DNA of 60,307 nt from Streptomyces mexicanus (GCF_902506575.1 NZ_LR732544.1:1766163-1826469), one strand, 5' to 3'. Counted from the stretch's first letter, positions 50,501-60,018 are shown. Notes: generated by a model not told the origin, from the letters alone. A program made the numbers and translations.

Positions 50501-51592
50501 TCAGCCGAGCTGCGTGCCGGTCGCCGACAGCGCCTCGGTCACCGGCTGGAAGAAGGTCTCGCCGCCCGAGGTGCAGTCGCCGCTGCCGCCGGAGGTCAGG
50601 CCGAGGGCGGTCTCGCCGTCGAACAGCGCGCCGCCGCTGTCGCCGGGCTCGGCGCACACGTCGGTCTGGATCAGGCCGCTGACCGTGCCCTCGGAGTAGT
50701 TCACGGTGGCGTCCAGGCCCGTGACCGTGCCGGTGTGCACATGGCTCGTCGAGCCGCTGCGGGTCACCTGCTCGCCGACGGTCGCCTCGCCCGCCCGGGT
50801 GATGGGCCGGGTGGAGCCGTCGTAGAGGTCCACCGCGCTCGGGTGGTCGACGTCGGCGGTGTACTCGACCAGGCCGAAGTCGTCGCCCGGGAAGCTGGTC
50901 CGCGCGTTGCGGCCGATCACCGTGCCGTCGGCGTCCGACCAGGTGCTGATGGCCTGGGTACAGTGGCCGGCGGTGAGGAAGTACGGTCGGCCGTCCTTGA
51001 CCACGTTGAAGCCGAGCGAGCAGCGTCCGCCCTCGCCGGTGATGGCGTCGCCGCCCGCGATGAAGGGTGTGAACCGCCCCTGGGACCGCTTGAGTTCGGC
51101 TTTGCCGCCCAGGCCCGCCACGACCCGGGAGAGCTTGGCCCACTCGGTCGCGGAGACCGTGCGGTCGGCGGTGACGACGACCTTGTTCGCCACGGGGTCG
51201 GTCACCCACGAGGTGCCCGGGACGGTCGCGTTCTTCGTCAGCGCCGTCCGCGCGGCCTCCAGCTCGGCGAGGGTGTTGCGGACGACTCTGGCCTTCGCCC
51301 CGGCCCGTTCGACCGCGCGGGCGGCGCGCTGGTCGAGCACGTTGACCACGAGGGCCCGGGACCTGGTGTCGTAGTACGTGCCCGCCGTCTCGGCGCCCAG
51401 GTCCTTGCGCAGTGCCGAGGCGAGCTTTCCGGCCGCCGGAGCGGACAGGACGCGGGACGTCGGGGCCTTCGTCGCCTCACTGGCGTTCGCACTCTGGAAG
51501 GACAGCCCGGCGGCGAGGAGTGCGGCGGCGCCCGCACCCGCCAGGACCGTACGGCGCGCGGACGTACGTCGGTGTGTCCGTCGATGTGTCAA
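50501..51592 (-). CDS. Streptogrisin D-like serine protease precursor
   Basis: A 363-residue secreted S1E protease. A signal peptide (TVLAGAGAAALLAAGLSFQSANA) is followed by an alpha-lytic-type propeptide (to about residue 170) that acts as folding chaperone. The mature chain begins near [20 protein letters not shown], with catalytic His in LTAGHC, Asp in PGDDFGLVEY and Ser in EPGDSGGAL. Sequence is closest to SGPD. The start is TTG 51592 with GGAGG eight bases upstream. It lies 402 bp downstream of a second streptogrisin gene on the same strand. Confidence 0.9.
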   Translation of the reverse strand: MTHRRTHRRTSARRTVLAGAGAAALLAAGLSFQSANASEATKAPTSRVLSAPAAGKLASALRKDLGAETAGTYYDTRSRALVVNVLDQRAARAVERAGAKARVVRNTLAELEAARTALTKNATVPGTSWVTDPVANKVVVTADRTVSATEWAKLSRVVAGLGGKAELKRSQGRFTPFIAGGDAITGEGGRCSLGFNVVKDGRPYFLTAGHCTQAISTWSDADGTVIGRNARTSFPGDDFGLVEYTADVDHPSAVDLYDGSTRPITRAGEATVGEQVTRSGSTSHVHTGTVTGLDATVNYSEGTVSGLIQTDVCAEPGDSGGALFDGETALGLTSGGSGDCTSGGETFFQPVTEALSATGTQLG

Positions 51593-51900
51593 CTTGCGTC
51601 CTCCTGTGGGGGGTCGACCCCGGAGGTTGTGGGGACCTCGCAAGGCCGAAGGCGGTTGGACCGGCGCCCACTATCCCGAGCCGCACAGGGAGCACACAAG
51701 GTCGACTTCTGGACGCGCATACGTCAACCGGCGTACGCCCCCTGTGCCTTGCCCGCCCGAGGTCACCGCCCCCGCGTTCGCAGCGCAAACACTACGTGCG
51801 AGTACCCCGTCGACACGCGGTGAGGTCCCGCCCTGGCCGGAAATCGCCGTAGCGGAACGCCGCGGGGCGCGGATGCGCGCGCCGGTCGCGCACAACGACG

Positions 51901-51931
51901 AGCCCCCGTACGCCCGGTGCGTACGGGGGCT
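51901..51931 (-). terminator. Stem-loop terminator of the streptogrisin B-like gene
   Basis: A perfect 13-bp stem (AGCCCCCGTACGC at 51901-51913 with 51919-51931) and 5-base loop lie 63 bp past the stop. It separates the two protease genes into independent transcripts. The rest of the 401-bp gap (51593-51993) should hold the promoter of the downstream gene; I see no other feature. Confidence 0.8.
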
Positions 51932-51993
51932 GCGCCGGCTGTCGGCCGACAGGTTCCGGGCCGCGCACGGCCCGGGGACGGGACGGGGGAACG

Positions 51994-52899
51994 TCAGTAG
52001 ACGTGGACCCCGTAGGCGCTGAGCGCCTCGGTGACCGGCTGGAAGAAGGTCGTTCCGCCGGAGGTGCAGTCGCCGCTGCCGCCGGAGGTCAGGCCGTAGG
52101 CGACACCGCTGTTGGAGTACAGCGGACCGCCGGAGTCGCCGGGCTCGGCGCAGACCGTGGTCTGGATGAGGCCGTAGACGATGTCGCCGCCACCGTAGTT
52201 GACGGTCGCGTTCAGCGCGGTGACCCGGCCGCTGTGGATGCCGGTGGTGGAGCCGCGGCGGTAGACGGTGGTGCCCACGGACGGCGTGGCCGCGCTCGTG
52301 ATGTCCACGCTGCCCACGGTGCCGGACTTGGCCACCGAGCTGTTGGTGTAGCGCACGATGCCGTAGTCGTTGCCCGGGAAGGACGATCCGGCGGTGGTGC
52401 CCAGCGTGGTCGAGTGCGAGGAGTTCGACCACCAGGTGCCCGCGCCGTCGGTGCAGTGACCGGCAGTCAGGAAGTAGTAGTTGCCGCTGGAGTCCTGGAC
52501 GTTGAAGCCGAGGGAGCAGCGCCAGCTGCTCGCGTAGATGGCGTCGCCGCCGGAGAGGAGCTTGTTGAACTTGCCCGGGGTGTGCTTGATGGTCAGCGCG
52601 CCGGCGTTCGCCCCGGCCTGCTGCTTGATCTTGGCGATCTCCGCCGGGGAGACCGTGCTGTCGACGGTGACGACCACACGGTGGGTCTTGCTGTCCACGG
52701 CCCAGGCGGTGCCGGGGATGTCGGCCTTGAGCACCGAGTCGCTCGCCTTGGTGAGCTGCGCGGTGCTGAAGGTGGTGGCGTCGGACGCGTTCGCGCTGGG
52801 GACCGCGAACGCGGCGGCGGCCACGAGCCCGGAGGCGAGGGCGATCAGCCGGGTCGGTCTCGTGATGCCGCTGCGGGGGGCGGTGCGCTTGATCCTCAC
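51994..52899 (-). CDS. Streptogrisin B-like serine protease precursor
   Basis: A 301-residue secreted protease. A signal peptide ([22 protein letters not shown]) and a short propeptide (about 75 residues) precede the mature chain at about [20 protein letters not shown]. The triad is His in LTAGHC, Asp in [12 protein letters not shown] and Ser in [11 protein letters not shown]. The long ending [20 protein letters not shown] is nearly that of S. griseus protease B as I recall it. GTG 52899 is the start, with GGAGG eight bases upstream; an ATG 15 bases earlier lacks a ribosome binding site. It degrades protein for nutrition during growth on polymers. Confidence 0.92.
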   Translation of the reverse strand: MRIKRTAPRSGITRPTRLIALASGLVAAAAFAVPSANASDATTFSTAQLTKASDSVLKADIPGTAWAVDSKTHRVVVTVDSTVSPAEIAKIKQQAGANAGALTIKHTPGKFNKLLSGGDAIYASSWRCSLGFNVQDSSGNYYFLTAGHCTDGAGTWWSNSSHSTTLGTTAGSSFPGNDYGIVRYTNSSVAKSGTVGSVDITSAATPSVGTTVYRRGSTTGIHSGRVTALNATVNYGGGDIVYGLIQTTVCAEPGDSGGPLYSNSGVAYGLTSGGSGDCTSGGTTFFQPVTEALSAYGVHVY

Positions 52900-53135
52900 T
52901 TGTCGGTCCTCCATGAAGGAAGTCGGGGGCCCGCGTGGGGTCGGGGCCCGTGAGGCGCAGCCGGGGGCGGGCGTCCGGATCCGGACAGTTGTGCCCCTGA
53001 CAAGCGCTGTGGGGGAGTATTCGGCCGAACGGCCGGTCGGCGCAAGGGTGCCTTTCGGCCGTGCGACCGTGTGCGGTTCGCGTGGATTATGTGCGGTCCG
53101 GCCGGGATTGACGGTGGGTCGGCGACGGCCGGGAC

Positions 53136-53915
53136 TCAGAGCAGGGAGCGCTCACCCACCGGTATCGCGAGGTCCAGGGTGTTCCCGGGCGGCGGGAAGG
53201 GGCAGATGAAGTGGTCGGCGAACGCGCACGGCGGCAGCACGGCCCGGTTGAAGTCGACCGTGGTGCGTCCCTCGGCGTCCGGGGCCTCGGCGTACAGGAA
53301 CCGGAAGCGGAAACTGCTCTTCCCGCTGGTGGCGTCGGCGAACACCGCCCACAGCGTGCCGTCCGGCTGCACCGCGGCCCGCAGCGTCCGCTCCCGGCCG
53401 TCGAGAAGGAAGGCCAGCTCTCCGGCGAGGGCGAGCCCGCGTGCGCGTCCGTCCGCGTTGGGCACCCGCACGGTGCGGCTCCGCGCGTACGGCGTGAAGC
53501 GTCCGGGCACCGACCAGTGCGGGTCGTAGGCGCCGGCCGCGATGCCGCGGAAGGCCCGGCGCGCCGCGGAGCCGGGGTCGTAGTCCCGTACGCCCCACAC
53601 GCCTTCCCGCACGAGCACGACCAGCCGGCGTTCGCCCAGCGCGACCCGGGCGTGCGCCACCGGTCCGGCGTCGGCGCCGAGCCGGACCCGGCCGGCGAAG
53701 GGCCGGCCGTCGACGCTCAGCCCGTCGGCCTCGGTGGCGCTCAGCACGACCGCGTCGCCGTCGGCCGTCCAGAGCCCGGGGATGTCCGGGATTCGACCGT
53801 CCGGACGGTCCTCGAGCCAGTGCGTGCCGGTCAGCGCGAGCGGCCCGTAGGGCGCCGACACCGCCGCGGTGCGGTCCTCGTGCCACTGCTTCCAGCGGGC
53901 GGATGCGTCCGTCAT
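53136..53915 (-). CDS. DUF1684 domain-containing protein
   Basis: A 259-residue protein of the DUF1684 family. Blocks visible are [24 protein letters not shown] near the start, RFLYAEAP and [30 protein letters not shown] near the end, with the Cys of PPCAF in the expected place. No activity is established. It is the last gene of the organosulfur operon, 44 bp after the LLM monooxygenase, so it may act on a product of that enzyme (inference). ATG 53915 is used. Confidence 0.88.
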   Translation of the reverse strand: MTDASARWKQWHEDRTAAVSAPYGPLALTGTHWLEDRPDGRIPDIPGLWTADGDAVVLSATEADGLSVDGRPFAGRVRLGADAGPVAHARVALGERRLVVLVREGVWGVRDYDPGSAARRAFRGIAAGAYDPHWSVPGRFTPYARSRTVRVPNADGRARGLALAGELAFLLDGRERTLRAAVQPDGTLWAVFADATSGKSSFRFRFLYAEAPDAEGRTTVDFNRAVLPPCAFADHFICPFPPPGNTLDLAIPVGERSLL

Positions 53916-53959
53916 GTGATCAGCCTTTCCCTGGGTGGCCGAGCGGCCGAACCGAGGTG

Positions 53960-55024
53960 TCATGGTGTGCGGGCGGGCCGGGCCAGCCCCAGGTGCTCGC
54001 GCAGGGTGTCGCCCGGGTAGAACGTGCGGAACAGGCCGCGGTGCTGAAGGACCGCCACGGTGCCGTTGACCAGGCGCTCCAGGTCCCGGGCCGGTTCACG
54101 GGGCACCAGGTGGAAGCCGTCGACGGCGCCCTCGCGGTACCAGGCGGCGATCAGTTCGGCCAGGTCCACCGGGCCACCCCGGTACAGCGGCCCCGGCGCG
54201 GCCGGCCGGCGGCGGCCCGTGCCCGCCCCGAGTGTCCGGCCGCGCGCGAACGGGTCGGATGCCCATCCGCGGTCCGCCGCGTACTCGCCGTCGCCGAGGT
54301 CGACGCCGAGACGGACCAGCACCCGCAGGGAGTCCGGGTCCCGGCCGCACTCCTCGGCCGCGGCGCGCAGCCGCTCCCGTACGGCACCGGCCTGCTCCGC
54401 GCTGGTGGCGCGCACGAGCACCACGTCGGCGTGGCGCGCCACCGCGGGCCGGGCGGGCTCCTCGACGACGTCGACCACGCGCACGGGCCGGCCCTGCGGG
54501 GAGCGGGCCGCGCCCGGCGGGTCGCCGTGCTGCTCGTACCGGACGTCCTGGACGTCTCCCTCCTGCCGGATGTCCTGGACGTCTCCCTCCCGCCGGATCT
54601 CGCGGCCGTCCCTCTCTCCCCCGGCTTCCCGGCCGTCCCCCTCCCTCTTGATGTCCTGGCCGGCCGGCGGGTCTTCGGCCGTCCCGGTGGGGGCCGGGGG
54701 CCGGATGTGCTGGCCGGCCCGGCCGCGGCTGACCCGGTCCAGGGCCACGACGGCCGCCGGGACGTGGCACGGGTCGGGGTGCGGCGCGGCGACCGCGAGG
54801 ACCAGGCCGATGCGGTGGGTGGCGGGCGCCGCCCGGGTCAGGACGGCGAGCGCGTCCGGGCCCGGCCGCGCGGGGTCGTCGCCGAGCGTGACGAAGTCCA
54901 GGCCACCGCGCTCGGCGAGGCGTACCGCGTCGACGTAGGGCCCGGTGTCACCGGCCGGGGGCGCCGCGGGCCGGTCGACGGCCGCGGCCAGGTGCAGCGG
55001 CCCGCGGCCGTGCCGTGCGGTCAT
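53960..55024 (-). CDS. LLM class flavin-dependent oxidoreductase with internal repeat
   Basis: A 354-residue bacterial-luciferase-like protein. The barrel core has LAERGGLDFVTLGDDP, ALDRVSRGRAGQHI and GGPVDLAELIAAWYREGAVDGFHLVP. FMNH2-dependent members oxidise alkanesulfonates, S-alkyl cysteines or chelators. A low-complexity insertion of about 45 residues rich in Arg/Glu/Asp (EGDVQDIRQ-type nonapeptides) interrupts the barrel and is encoded by tandem 27-bp repeats. Family proteins have a shorter loop there. It lies 25 bp after the ATPase gene and would act on the imported substrate. Confidence 0.8.
   Translation of the reverse strand: MTARHGRGPLHLAAAVDRPAAPPAGDTGPYVDAVRLAERGGLDFVTLGDDPARPGPDALAVLTRAAPATHRIGLVLAVAAPHPDPCHVPAAVVALDRVSRGRAGQHIRPPAPTGTAEDPPAGQDIKREGDGREAGGERDGREIRREGDVQDIRQEGDVQDVRYEQHGDPPGAARSPQGRPVRVVDVVEEPARPAVARHADVVLVRATSAEQAGAVRERLRAAAEECGRDPDSLRVLVRLGVDLGDGEYAADRGWASDPFARGRTLGAGTGRRRPAAPGPLYRGGPVDLAELIAAWYREGAVDGFHLVPREPARDLERLVNGTVAVLQHRGLFRTFYPGDTLREHLGLARPARTP
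54539..54646. repeat. Four 27-bp tandem repeats inside the LLM gene
   Basis: Units of 27 bp (54539-54565, 54566-54592, 54593-54619, 54620-54646) begin CCGGA and contain GTCCTGGACGTCTCCCTC in the first two. Units one and two differ at only two or three bases; later units are degenerate. The unit length of nine codons keeps the reading frame. Confidence 0.7.
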
Positions 55025-55049
55025 GGCGAACCGTTCCTTCCTCGGGGCG

Positions 55050-55811
55050 TCACAGGACCTTCGACAGGAACGCCCGGGTCCGCTCGTGCCGCGGCCGGTC
55101 CAGCACCTCGCCGGGCGGGCCCTGCTCGACGATCCGCCCGTCGTCCATGAACACCACGGTGTCGGCGACCTCGCGGGCGAAGCCGATCTCGTGGGTGACG
55201 ACGATCATCGTGGTGCCCTGCCGGGCCAGGTCCTTGATGACGTCGAGGACCTCGCCGACCAGTTCGGGGTCGAGCGCGGAGGTCGGCTCGTCGAACAGCA
55301 GCAGCCGGGGCTCCAGGGCCAGCGCGCGGGCGATGGCCACCCGCTGCTGCTGCCCACCGGACAGCCGGCGCGGATAGGCATCGGCCTTGTCGGCGAGACC
55401 CACCCGCTCCAGCAGCCGCCGCGCCAGCTCCTCGGCCTCCTGCCGGGGCCGCTTCTGCACGGACACCGGGGCCTCGACGATGTTCTCCAGCACGGTCAGG
55501 TGCGGGAAGAGGTGGAAGTTCTGGAAGACGAAGCCGATCCGGGTGCGCTGTTTGAGCACCTCCCGCTCGGGCAGTTCGCGCAGCCGGTCCCCGGAACGCC
55601 GGTAGCCGATCAGGGTGCCGTCGACGTGGATCGCGCCGCGGTCGACCTTCTCCAGGTGGTTGATGGTGCGCAGCAGCGTGGACTTGCCGGACCCGGAGGG
55701 ACCGAGGACCACGGTGACCTGGCCGGTGCGCACCTGCAGGTCGATGCCTTTGAGGACGTCCAGCTGACCGAAGCTCTTGTGGACGGACCTGATGTCGACC
55801 ATGACGCTCAT
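55050..55811 (-). CDS. Amino acid ABC transporter ATP-binding protein
   Basis: A 253-residue GlnQ-like ATPase. Walker A is GPSGSGKSTLLRTINHLE, the signature LSGGQQQRVAIARALA, Walker B LLLFDEPTSALDPE, and the H-loop VVTHEIGFAREVAD. This is the polar-amino-acid subfamily (PAAT). It powers the permease encoded two genes upstream, at 57640-58497. A cystine-, S-substituted-cysteine- or similar sulfur-compound specificity is suggested by the leader peptide and monooxygenase context. Confidence 0.92.
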   Translation of the reverse strand: MSVMVDIRSVHKSFGQLDVLKGIDLQVRTGQVTVVLGPSGSGKSTLLRTINHLEKVDRGAIHVDGTLIGYRRSGDRLRELPEREVLKQRTRIGFVFQNFHLFPHLTVLENIVEAPVSVQKRPRQEAEELARRLLERVGLADKADAYPRRLSGGQQQRVAIARALALEPRLLLFDEPTSALDPELVGEVLDVIKDLARQGTTMIVVTHEIGFAREVADTVVFMDDGRIVEQGPPGEVLDRPRHERTRAFLSKVL

Positions 55812-55888
55812 CGTGGGAATTCCTTAGCGGGAGACGGGAGACGGGAGGAGGCGGAAGGGAGAAGAAGAGAGGCCGCCGGGCCGGGCGC

Positions 55889-57643
55889 TCACGCCGCCAC
55901 GCGGGCGGTGAGCGTGCGCAGGAACGCCAGCGCGGCCCGCGCCGTGGCGTCGTTCTGCCGGAACGCGGCACCGCCGGTGCGCGGCCGGGTGAAGGCGCCG
56001 GGGGTACGGCCGTCGGTGAACGGGCCGAGCGCGAACCTCCGGGGGTGCGGCCGGCCGGCCCGGTCCAGGACGCGGCCGTCGGCGGGGTCCACGCGCAGCA
56101 GCCCGTCGGGGGTCTCGGCGGCCCCCTCGGCGTGCAGCTCGCGCAGCAGCGGGTCGCGGGCGCGCCGGACGGTGGGGGCGGGCAGCCGGGCCTCGACCAG
56201 GGCACGCGCCCGGACGGAGAAGCCGGGGACGGTGGGGCTCGTCGCGCGGAAGACCCCGTCGGCGGCGGTGACGGTCATGTCCGCGCCGACGAAGTGGAGC
56301 AGGCCGGCCCGGGACAGGGCGAGCATCTGCCGCAGCCGGGGCCCGGGCGGCCCGGAGGCGAGGAAGCTGAAGAAGCCGTGCCACCAGGGGCCGATGTCGC
56401 CGAGCCGGACCAGTTGCCCGTAGACGGACAGCAGTCCGAGGAAGACCGCCAGGTCGGGGCTGTGGGCGGGGTCGTGGCGGCGGGCGAGGTCGGCCTCGAT
56501 GTGTCCGCGCAGCGCCTGCTGCAACGCCTCGGGCGAGGGGTGGCGCACCCCGTCCAGCGGGCGGTCCAGGGCGGCGAGGTCCAGCCGGTCGGCGGGGTCG
56601 GGTACGGCGGCGGCGACCAGGGCGGCGCGCGCCGGGGCGTCGGCGTCGGCGTAGCGCCGCTCGAACTCCGCCCAGGCCATGGCCGTCCGCTCGGGGTGGG
56701 CCGTGAACAGCCGGTGGTAGTGGGCGAACCCCAGCTCCTTGTCCACCAGCGGCCACACATCGCGCCGGAAGTCGAAGCCGCCGGGGCGGGCGAGCAGCGC
56801 GTCGGTCTCGGCGGGGCCGAAGAAACGCGGCAGCGGCGGGCGTTCGCCGGTGAGGTCGTAACCGATCTTGGAGTGGTACGGCACGCCGCGCCGGGAACCG
56901 ACGTACAGCACCGGCTCGCGCCCCGAGGGCACGTAGGTGTCCCCGTCGTACCGGCCGCCGCGGCCCTCGGTGAGCAGCACCATCAGGTCGACGAAGGCGA
57001 GCCCGAAGCCGCGGACGAGGACGGCCTCGCCGGCCCCGAGCGCGGACAGGTCGCTGTCGGCGGTGAAGTCCGGCGGCAGGTGGACCAGGCCGTGGGTGCG
57101 GGCATAGGCGGCCAGTGCGGCCTGCTCGGCGTCGGGTTCGGCGTCGAGGTGGCCGAGGGCGAGCACCACGAGGTCGGCGAGCAGCGGGCGCGGGCGGCCC
57201 TCCAGCCACACCTGCTGGCGGCCGGTGCGCGGCCCGCTGACGCGCAGCGCGCGCCGCGGGTGGTGGTGGACGGTGATGCCGGCGGGCAGCGCGGTCACCG
57301 CCTCCTCGTACACCCAGCGCAGGTAGGAGCCCTGGAGGCGGCGGTCGGCGAAGGTGCGGCCGGGCAGGTGCGCCCACTGGTGCAGGGTGGGGCCCTCGCG
57401 CACCGGTCCGGCCAGGTCCACGGTGTCGTCGGTGAACATGGTGACGTCCTCGGCGTGCGAGTTCATCCACAGCAGCGGGGACTGCGCCGCGCGCCAGATG
57501 CGTCCCGCGCCGGGCGGATACGGATCGACCAGGTGGATGTCGAGACCCGAACCGGCGTACAGCTCGGGCGCGTTGGCGGCGATGCGTTCGAGCAGGCCGG
57601 TGCCGCGCGGCCCGGCGCCGACGATCACGAGCGAGGGCCTCAT
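55889..57643 (-). CDS. FAD/NAD(P)-binding protein (NAD_binding_9-like)
   Basis: A 584-residue flavoprotein. The Rossmann start is SLVIVGAGPRGTGLLERIA, with LHLVDPYPPGAGRIW-type sugar-binding features. A second dinucleotide-related stretch, LVRGFGLAFVDLMVLLTEGRGG, lies midway, and a family HSKIGYD block follows. Such proteins resemble N-hydroxylating or sulfur-oxidising monooxygenases. ATG 57643 overlaps the permease stop by four bases (ATGA), so it is translationally coupled to transport. It probably oxidises the imported compound together with the LLM enzyme (inference). Confidence 0.82.
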   Translation of the reverse strand: MRPSLVIVGAGPRGTGLLERIAANAPELYAGSGLDIHLVDPYPPGAGRIWRAAQSPLLWMNSHAEDVTMFTDDTVDLAGPVREGPTLHQWAHLPGRTFADRRLQGSYLRWVYEEAVTALPAGITVHHHPRRALRVSGPRTGRQQVWLEGRPRPLLADLVVLALGHLDAEPDAEQAALAAYARTHGLVHLPPDFTADSDLSALGAGEAVLVRGFGLAFVDLMVLLTEGRGGRYDGDTYVPSGREPVLYVGSRRGVPYHSKIGYDLTGERPPLPRFFGPAETDALLARPGGFDFRRDVWPLVDKELGFAHYHRLFTAHPERTAMAWAEFERRYADADAPARAALVAAAVPDPADRLDLAALDRPLDGVRHPSPEALQQALRGHIEADLARRHDPAHSPDLAVFLGLLSVYGQLVRLGDIGPWWHGFFSFLASGPPGPRLRQMLALSRAGLLHFVGADMTVTAADGVFRATSPTVPGFSVRARALVEARLPAPTVRRARDPLLRELHAEGAAETPDGLLRVDPADGRVLDRAGRPHPRRFALGPFTDGRTPGAFTRPRTGGAAFRQNDATARAALAFLRTLTARVAA

Positions 57644-58497
57644 CGGGTGCGCTCCGAGCCGCGCGCGTAGTGCTTCTCCACGTAGTACTGGCCCGCGCCG
57701 AGCACGGAGGTGACCACGGTGTACCAGAGGGTGGCCACCATCAGCAGCGGGATGACCTGGTAGGTCTGGTGGTAGATCAGCTGCGCCGAGTACAGCAGGT
57801 CCTGCACGGCGATGACGCTGACGATCGAGGTGCCCTTGAGGGTGCCGATCAGCATGTTCGCGGCGGGCGGCACGATGGAGCGCATGGCCTGCGGCAGGAC
57901 GATCCGCCGCCAGCGCCGCCAGCGGCTCAGGCCGAGCGCCTGGGCGGCCTCGATCTGGCCGCGGTCGACGGACAGGATGCCGCCGCGGACCACCTCGGCG
58001 GCGTAGGCGGCCTCGTGCAGGGTCAGGCCGACGATCGCGACGGTGACCGGGCCGAACAGGTCGACGGTCCGCACTCCGAGGACGTGCGGGTACAGCGCCC
58101 CGATGTTGAACCACAGCAGCAGCTGCACCAGGATCGGGATGGACCGGAACAGCCAGACGTATCCCCAGCTCACCGCGCGCAGCACGGGGTTGCCGGAGAG
58201 CCGGAAGACGGCGAGCAGGGTGCCGAGCGCGAAGCCGAGCGCCATCACCACGGCGGTCAGCCACAGCGTGAGCCACAGCCCGCGCAGCACGGAGTCGGAG
58301 GTGAAGTAGTCCGCGACGACGTCCCACTGGAACGCCTGGTTGCGCACGATCGAGGTCAGCGCGAGCGCGAGCAGGACGAGGACCACGGCGGCGGCGGTCC
58401 ACTGGCCCAGCCGGAGCTGCGGCACGATGCGCGGGGCGTCGGCCGGTTCGGGCTCGGGTGGGGCGGAGGCTTGGGTGACGGCGGTGCCGAAGGACAT
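57640..58497 (-). CDS. Amino acid ABC transporter permease
   Basis: A 285-residue HisM/TcyB-like permease with about five helices after a short cytoplasmic N-terminus. It includes GYVWLFRSIPILVQLLLWFN and the EAA loop AAYAAEVVRGGILSVDRGQIEAAQALGLS that docks the ATPase. First gene of the operon. ATG 58497 follows GGAG; an upstream extension without ribosome binding site is open. A TTGACA promoter lies about 130 bp upstream. Confidence 0.92.
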   Translation of the reverse strand: MSFGTAVTQASAPPEPEPADAPRIVPQLRLGQWTAAAVVLVLLALALTSIVRNQAFQWDVVADYFTSDSVLRGLWLTLWLTAVVMALGFALGTLLAVFRLSGNPVLRAVSWGYVWLFRSIPILVQLLLWFNIGALYPHVLGVRTVDLFGPVTVAIVGLTLHEAAYAAEVVRGGILSVDRGQIEAAQALGLSRWRRWRRIVLPQAMRSIVPPAANMLIGTLKGTSIVSVIAVQDLLYSAQLIYHQTYQVIPLLMVATLWYTVVTSVLGAGQYYVEKHYARGSERTR

Positions 58498-58626
58498 GCG
58501 AAGGCTCCGTGATGCGTCGGATCGAACACGGGTGGGAGTGCCTTCACACGGGGTGCCGCGCGGTACAGCGGGCTGTGCGCCGCGGCGGTCGAGCACGGCC
58601 GAGCCCCTCAGCAGGACCGTGCCCCG

Positions 58627-58657
58627 AGAGTACGGCGCCGTTCGCCGCCGTTGTCAA
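58627..58657 (-). promoter_or_regulatory. Candidate promoter of the permease operon
   Basis: On the minus strand, TTGACA (58657-58652) and TACTCT (58632-58627), 19 bp apart, fit a housekeeping promoter reading toward the permease gene, leaving a leader of about 120 nt. Confidence 0.45.
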
Positions 58658-58728
58658 GGGTGTCCGGCATGTGAGCCGTTCGTCTCACGTCAGTTGACGG
58701 GAATCCGGATGCCTGTTCCACTTGGCCC

Positions 58729-58800
58729 ATGCATCCGCAGCAGTGGCTGATCACGCGCTCCCACATCGACTTCGGTCGCGTGTGGTCCTCTTCCTGTTGA
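58729..58800 (+). CDS. Cysteine-type leader peptide upstream of the solute-binding protein
   Basis: A 23-codon ORF, MHPQQWLITRSHIDFGRV followed by WSSSC. It matches the Streptomyces leader peptides I know upstream of sulfur-metabolism genes (consensus L-T-R-HID-R), which end in or near Cys codons. Ribosome pausing at the terminal Cys codon under cysteine shortage would alter folding of the following 249 nt and allow expression of the binding protein. No ribosome binding site is obvious. Confidence 0.75.
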   Translation: MHPQQWLITRSHIDFGRVWSSSC

Positions 58801-59049
58801 GCCGTCCCGCTGCGCGCCCTGTGACCTCGGGCGCTCCCGGCCGTCCCGCCGTGCGCCGTCGAGGGCCTCGCCTCTGCTCCTCCTCGCCTTCACACGCGTT
58901 CCCCCTCCCCTCGTAAGGCCCCGACGCCCTCGCAAGGCCCCCGGCCGGCGGCCGTAGGTCCGCGCTCTTCGTGCGCCTGCCCCGCGCAGGCCCGTGCCAC
59001 CCGACACCTGACGCTCTTTCGCGTCTTCCTCTCCTGGAGACCGCACCCC

Positions 59050-60003
59050 ATGCGTTCGCTGACGCGCACCCACCGACGGCATGTCCTCCCCTTCGTCCTG
59101 ATCAGCTCCGCCGCGCTGGTGCTCACCGCGTGCGGCTCGGGATCGGGCGGTACCCACTCCGCCGGCACGGCCGCCGCCAAGGCCGCCGACCAGATCCCCA
59201 CCACGGACGTCGTCTCCGGTGTCCGCGAGGACCCGGCCGCCGCCCGGCTGCTGCCGCCGGGGGTGCGGAGCCTGAACGTCGCCTACGCCGTCGGCGGCAC
59301 CCCGCCCGGCACGTCCTACCTGCCCGACGGCAAGACCCTGGCCGGCCAGGACGTCGACTTCACCGACGCCGTGGCGAAGGTGCTCGGGGTGAAGCTGCGC
59401 ACCAGCCAGGCCGGTTTCGAGGCGATCCTGCCCGCCCTCGACAGCGGCAAGTACGACCTCGGCGTCGGCAACTTCGGCGTGACCGACGAGCGGCGCAGGA
59501 CCATCGACTTCGTCACCTACATCAACGACGGCCAGGGCTTCGCCGCCCGCAAGGACAGCAAGCTCGGCGCGATCACCGACCTGAAGCAGCTGTGCGGCCT
59601 GAACGTCGCCACCGGCGCGGGCACCACCTTCGAGGCCACGCTGGAGAAGAACAAGCACCTGTGCACGGACGCCGGCAAGAAGGCGTACGGCGTGCAGACC
59701 TACAGCGACAGCGGCGCGCTGTGGTCCTCGCTGCAGCAGGGCCGCAGCGACGTGGTGATGTCGACCATCAACGGCCTGAGGTACGCGGTCGCCCACCAGC
59801 CGGGGCTGAAGTTCCTGAACGAGTTCCACCGCCTGGACGTCGGCTTCGCCTTCAAGAAGGGCACGAAGCTGGCCCCCGCCTTCCGGGCCGCGGTGAACCG
59901 GCTGATCGCCGACGGCACGTACGACAGGATCCTCGCCAAGTGGGGGACGAAGGCGTCGGCGATCAAGGAATCGCGGATCTCACCGCCGGAGCTGAAGAAC
60001 TAG
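59050..60003 (+). CDS. Amino acid ABC transporter substrate-binding lipoprotein
   Basis: A 317-residue PBPb-type binding protein. The lipobox is LVLTAC with acylated Cys at about residue 28, then a Gly/Ala/Thr linker. The two lobes include GQDVDFTDAVAKVLGVKL, ILPALDSGKYDLGVGNFGVTDERR (the ligand-binding Arg region) and DRILAKWGT near the end. GGAGA precedes ATG 59050. Encoded divergently from its permease, behind a Cys leader peptide, so it likely binds a sulfur amino acid or derivative. The upstream 249 nt hold possible attenuator stems (e.g. GCCTGC/GCAGGC at 58975-58991). Confidence 0.92.
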   Translation: MRSLTRTHRRHVLPFVLISSAALVLTACGSGSGGTHSAGTAAAKAADQIPTTDVVSGVREDPAAARLLPPGVRSLNVAYAVGGTPPGTSYLPDGKTLAGQDVDFTDAVAKVLGVKLRTSQAGFEAILPALDSGKYDLGVGNFGVTDERRRTIDFVTYINDGQGFAARKDSKLGAITDLKQLCGLNVATGAGTTFEATLEKNKHLCTDAGKKAYGVQTYSDSGALWSSLQQGRSDVVMSTINGLRYAVAHQPGLKFLNEFHRLDVGFAFKKGTKLAPAFRAAVNRLIADGTYDRILAKWGTKASAIKESRISPPELKN

Positions 60004-60018
60004 CGGGCCGCGGCCACC

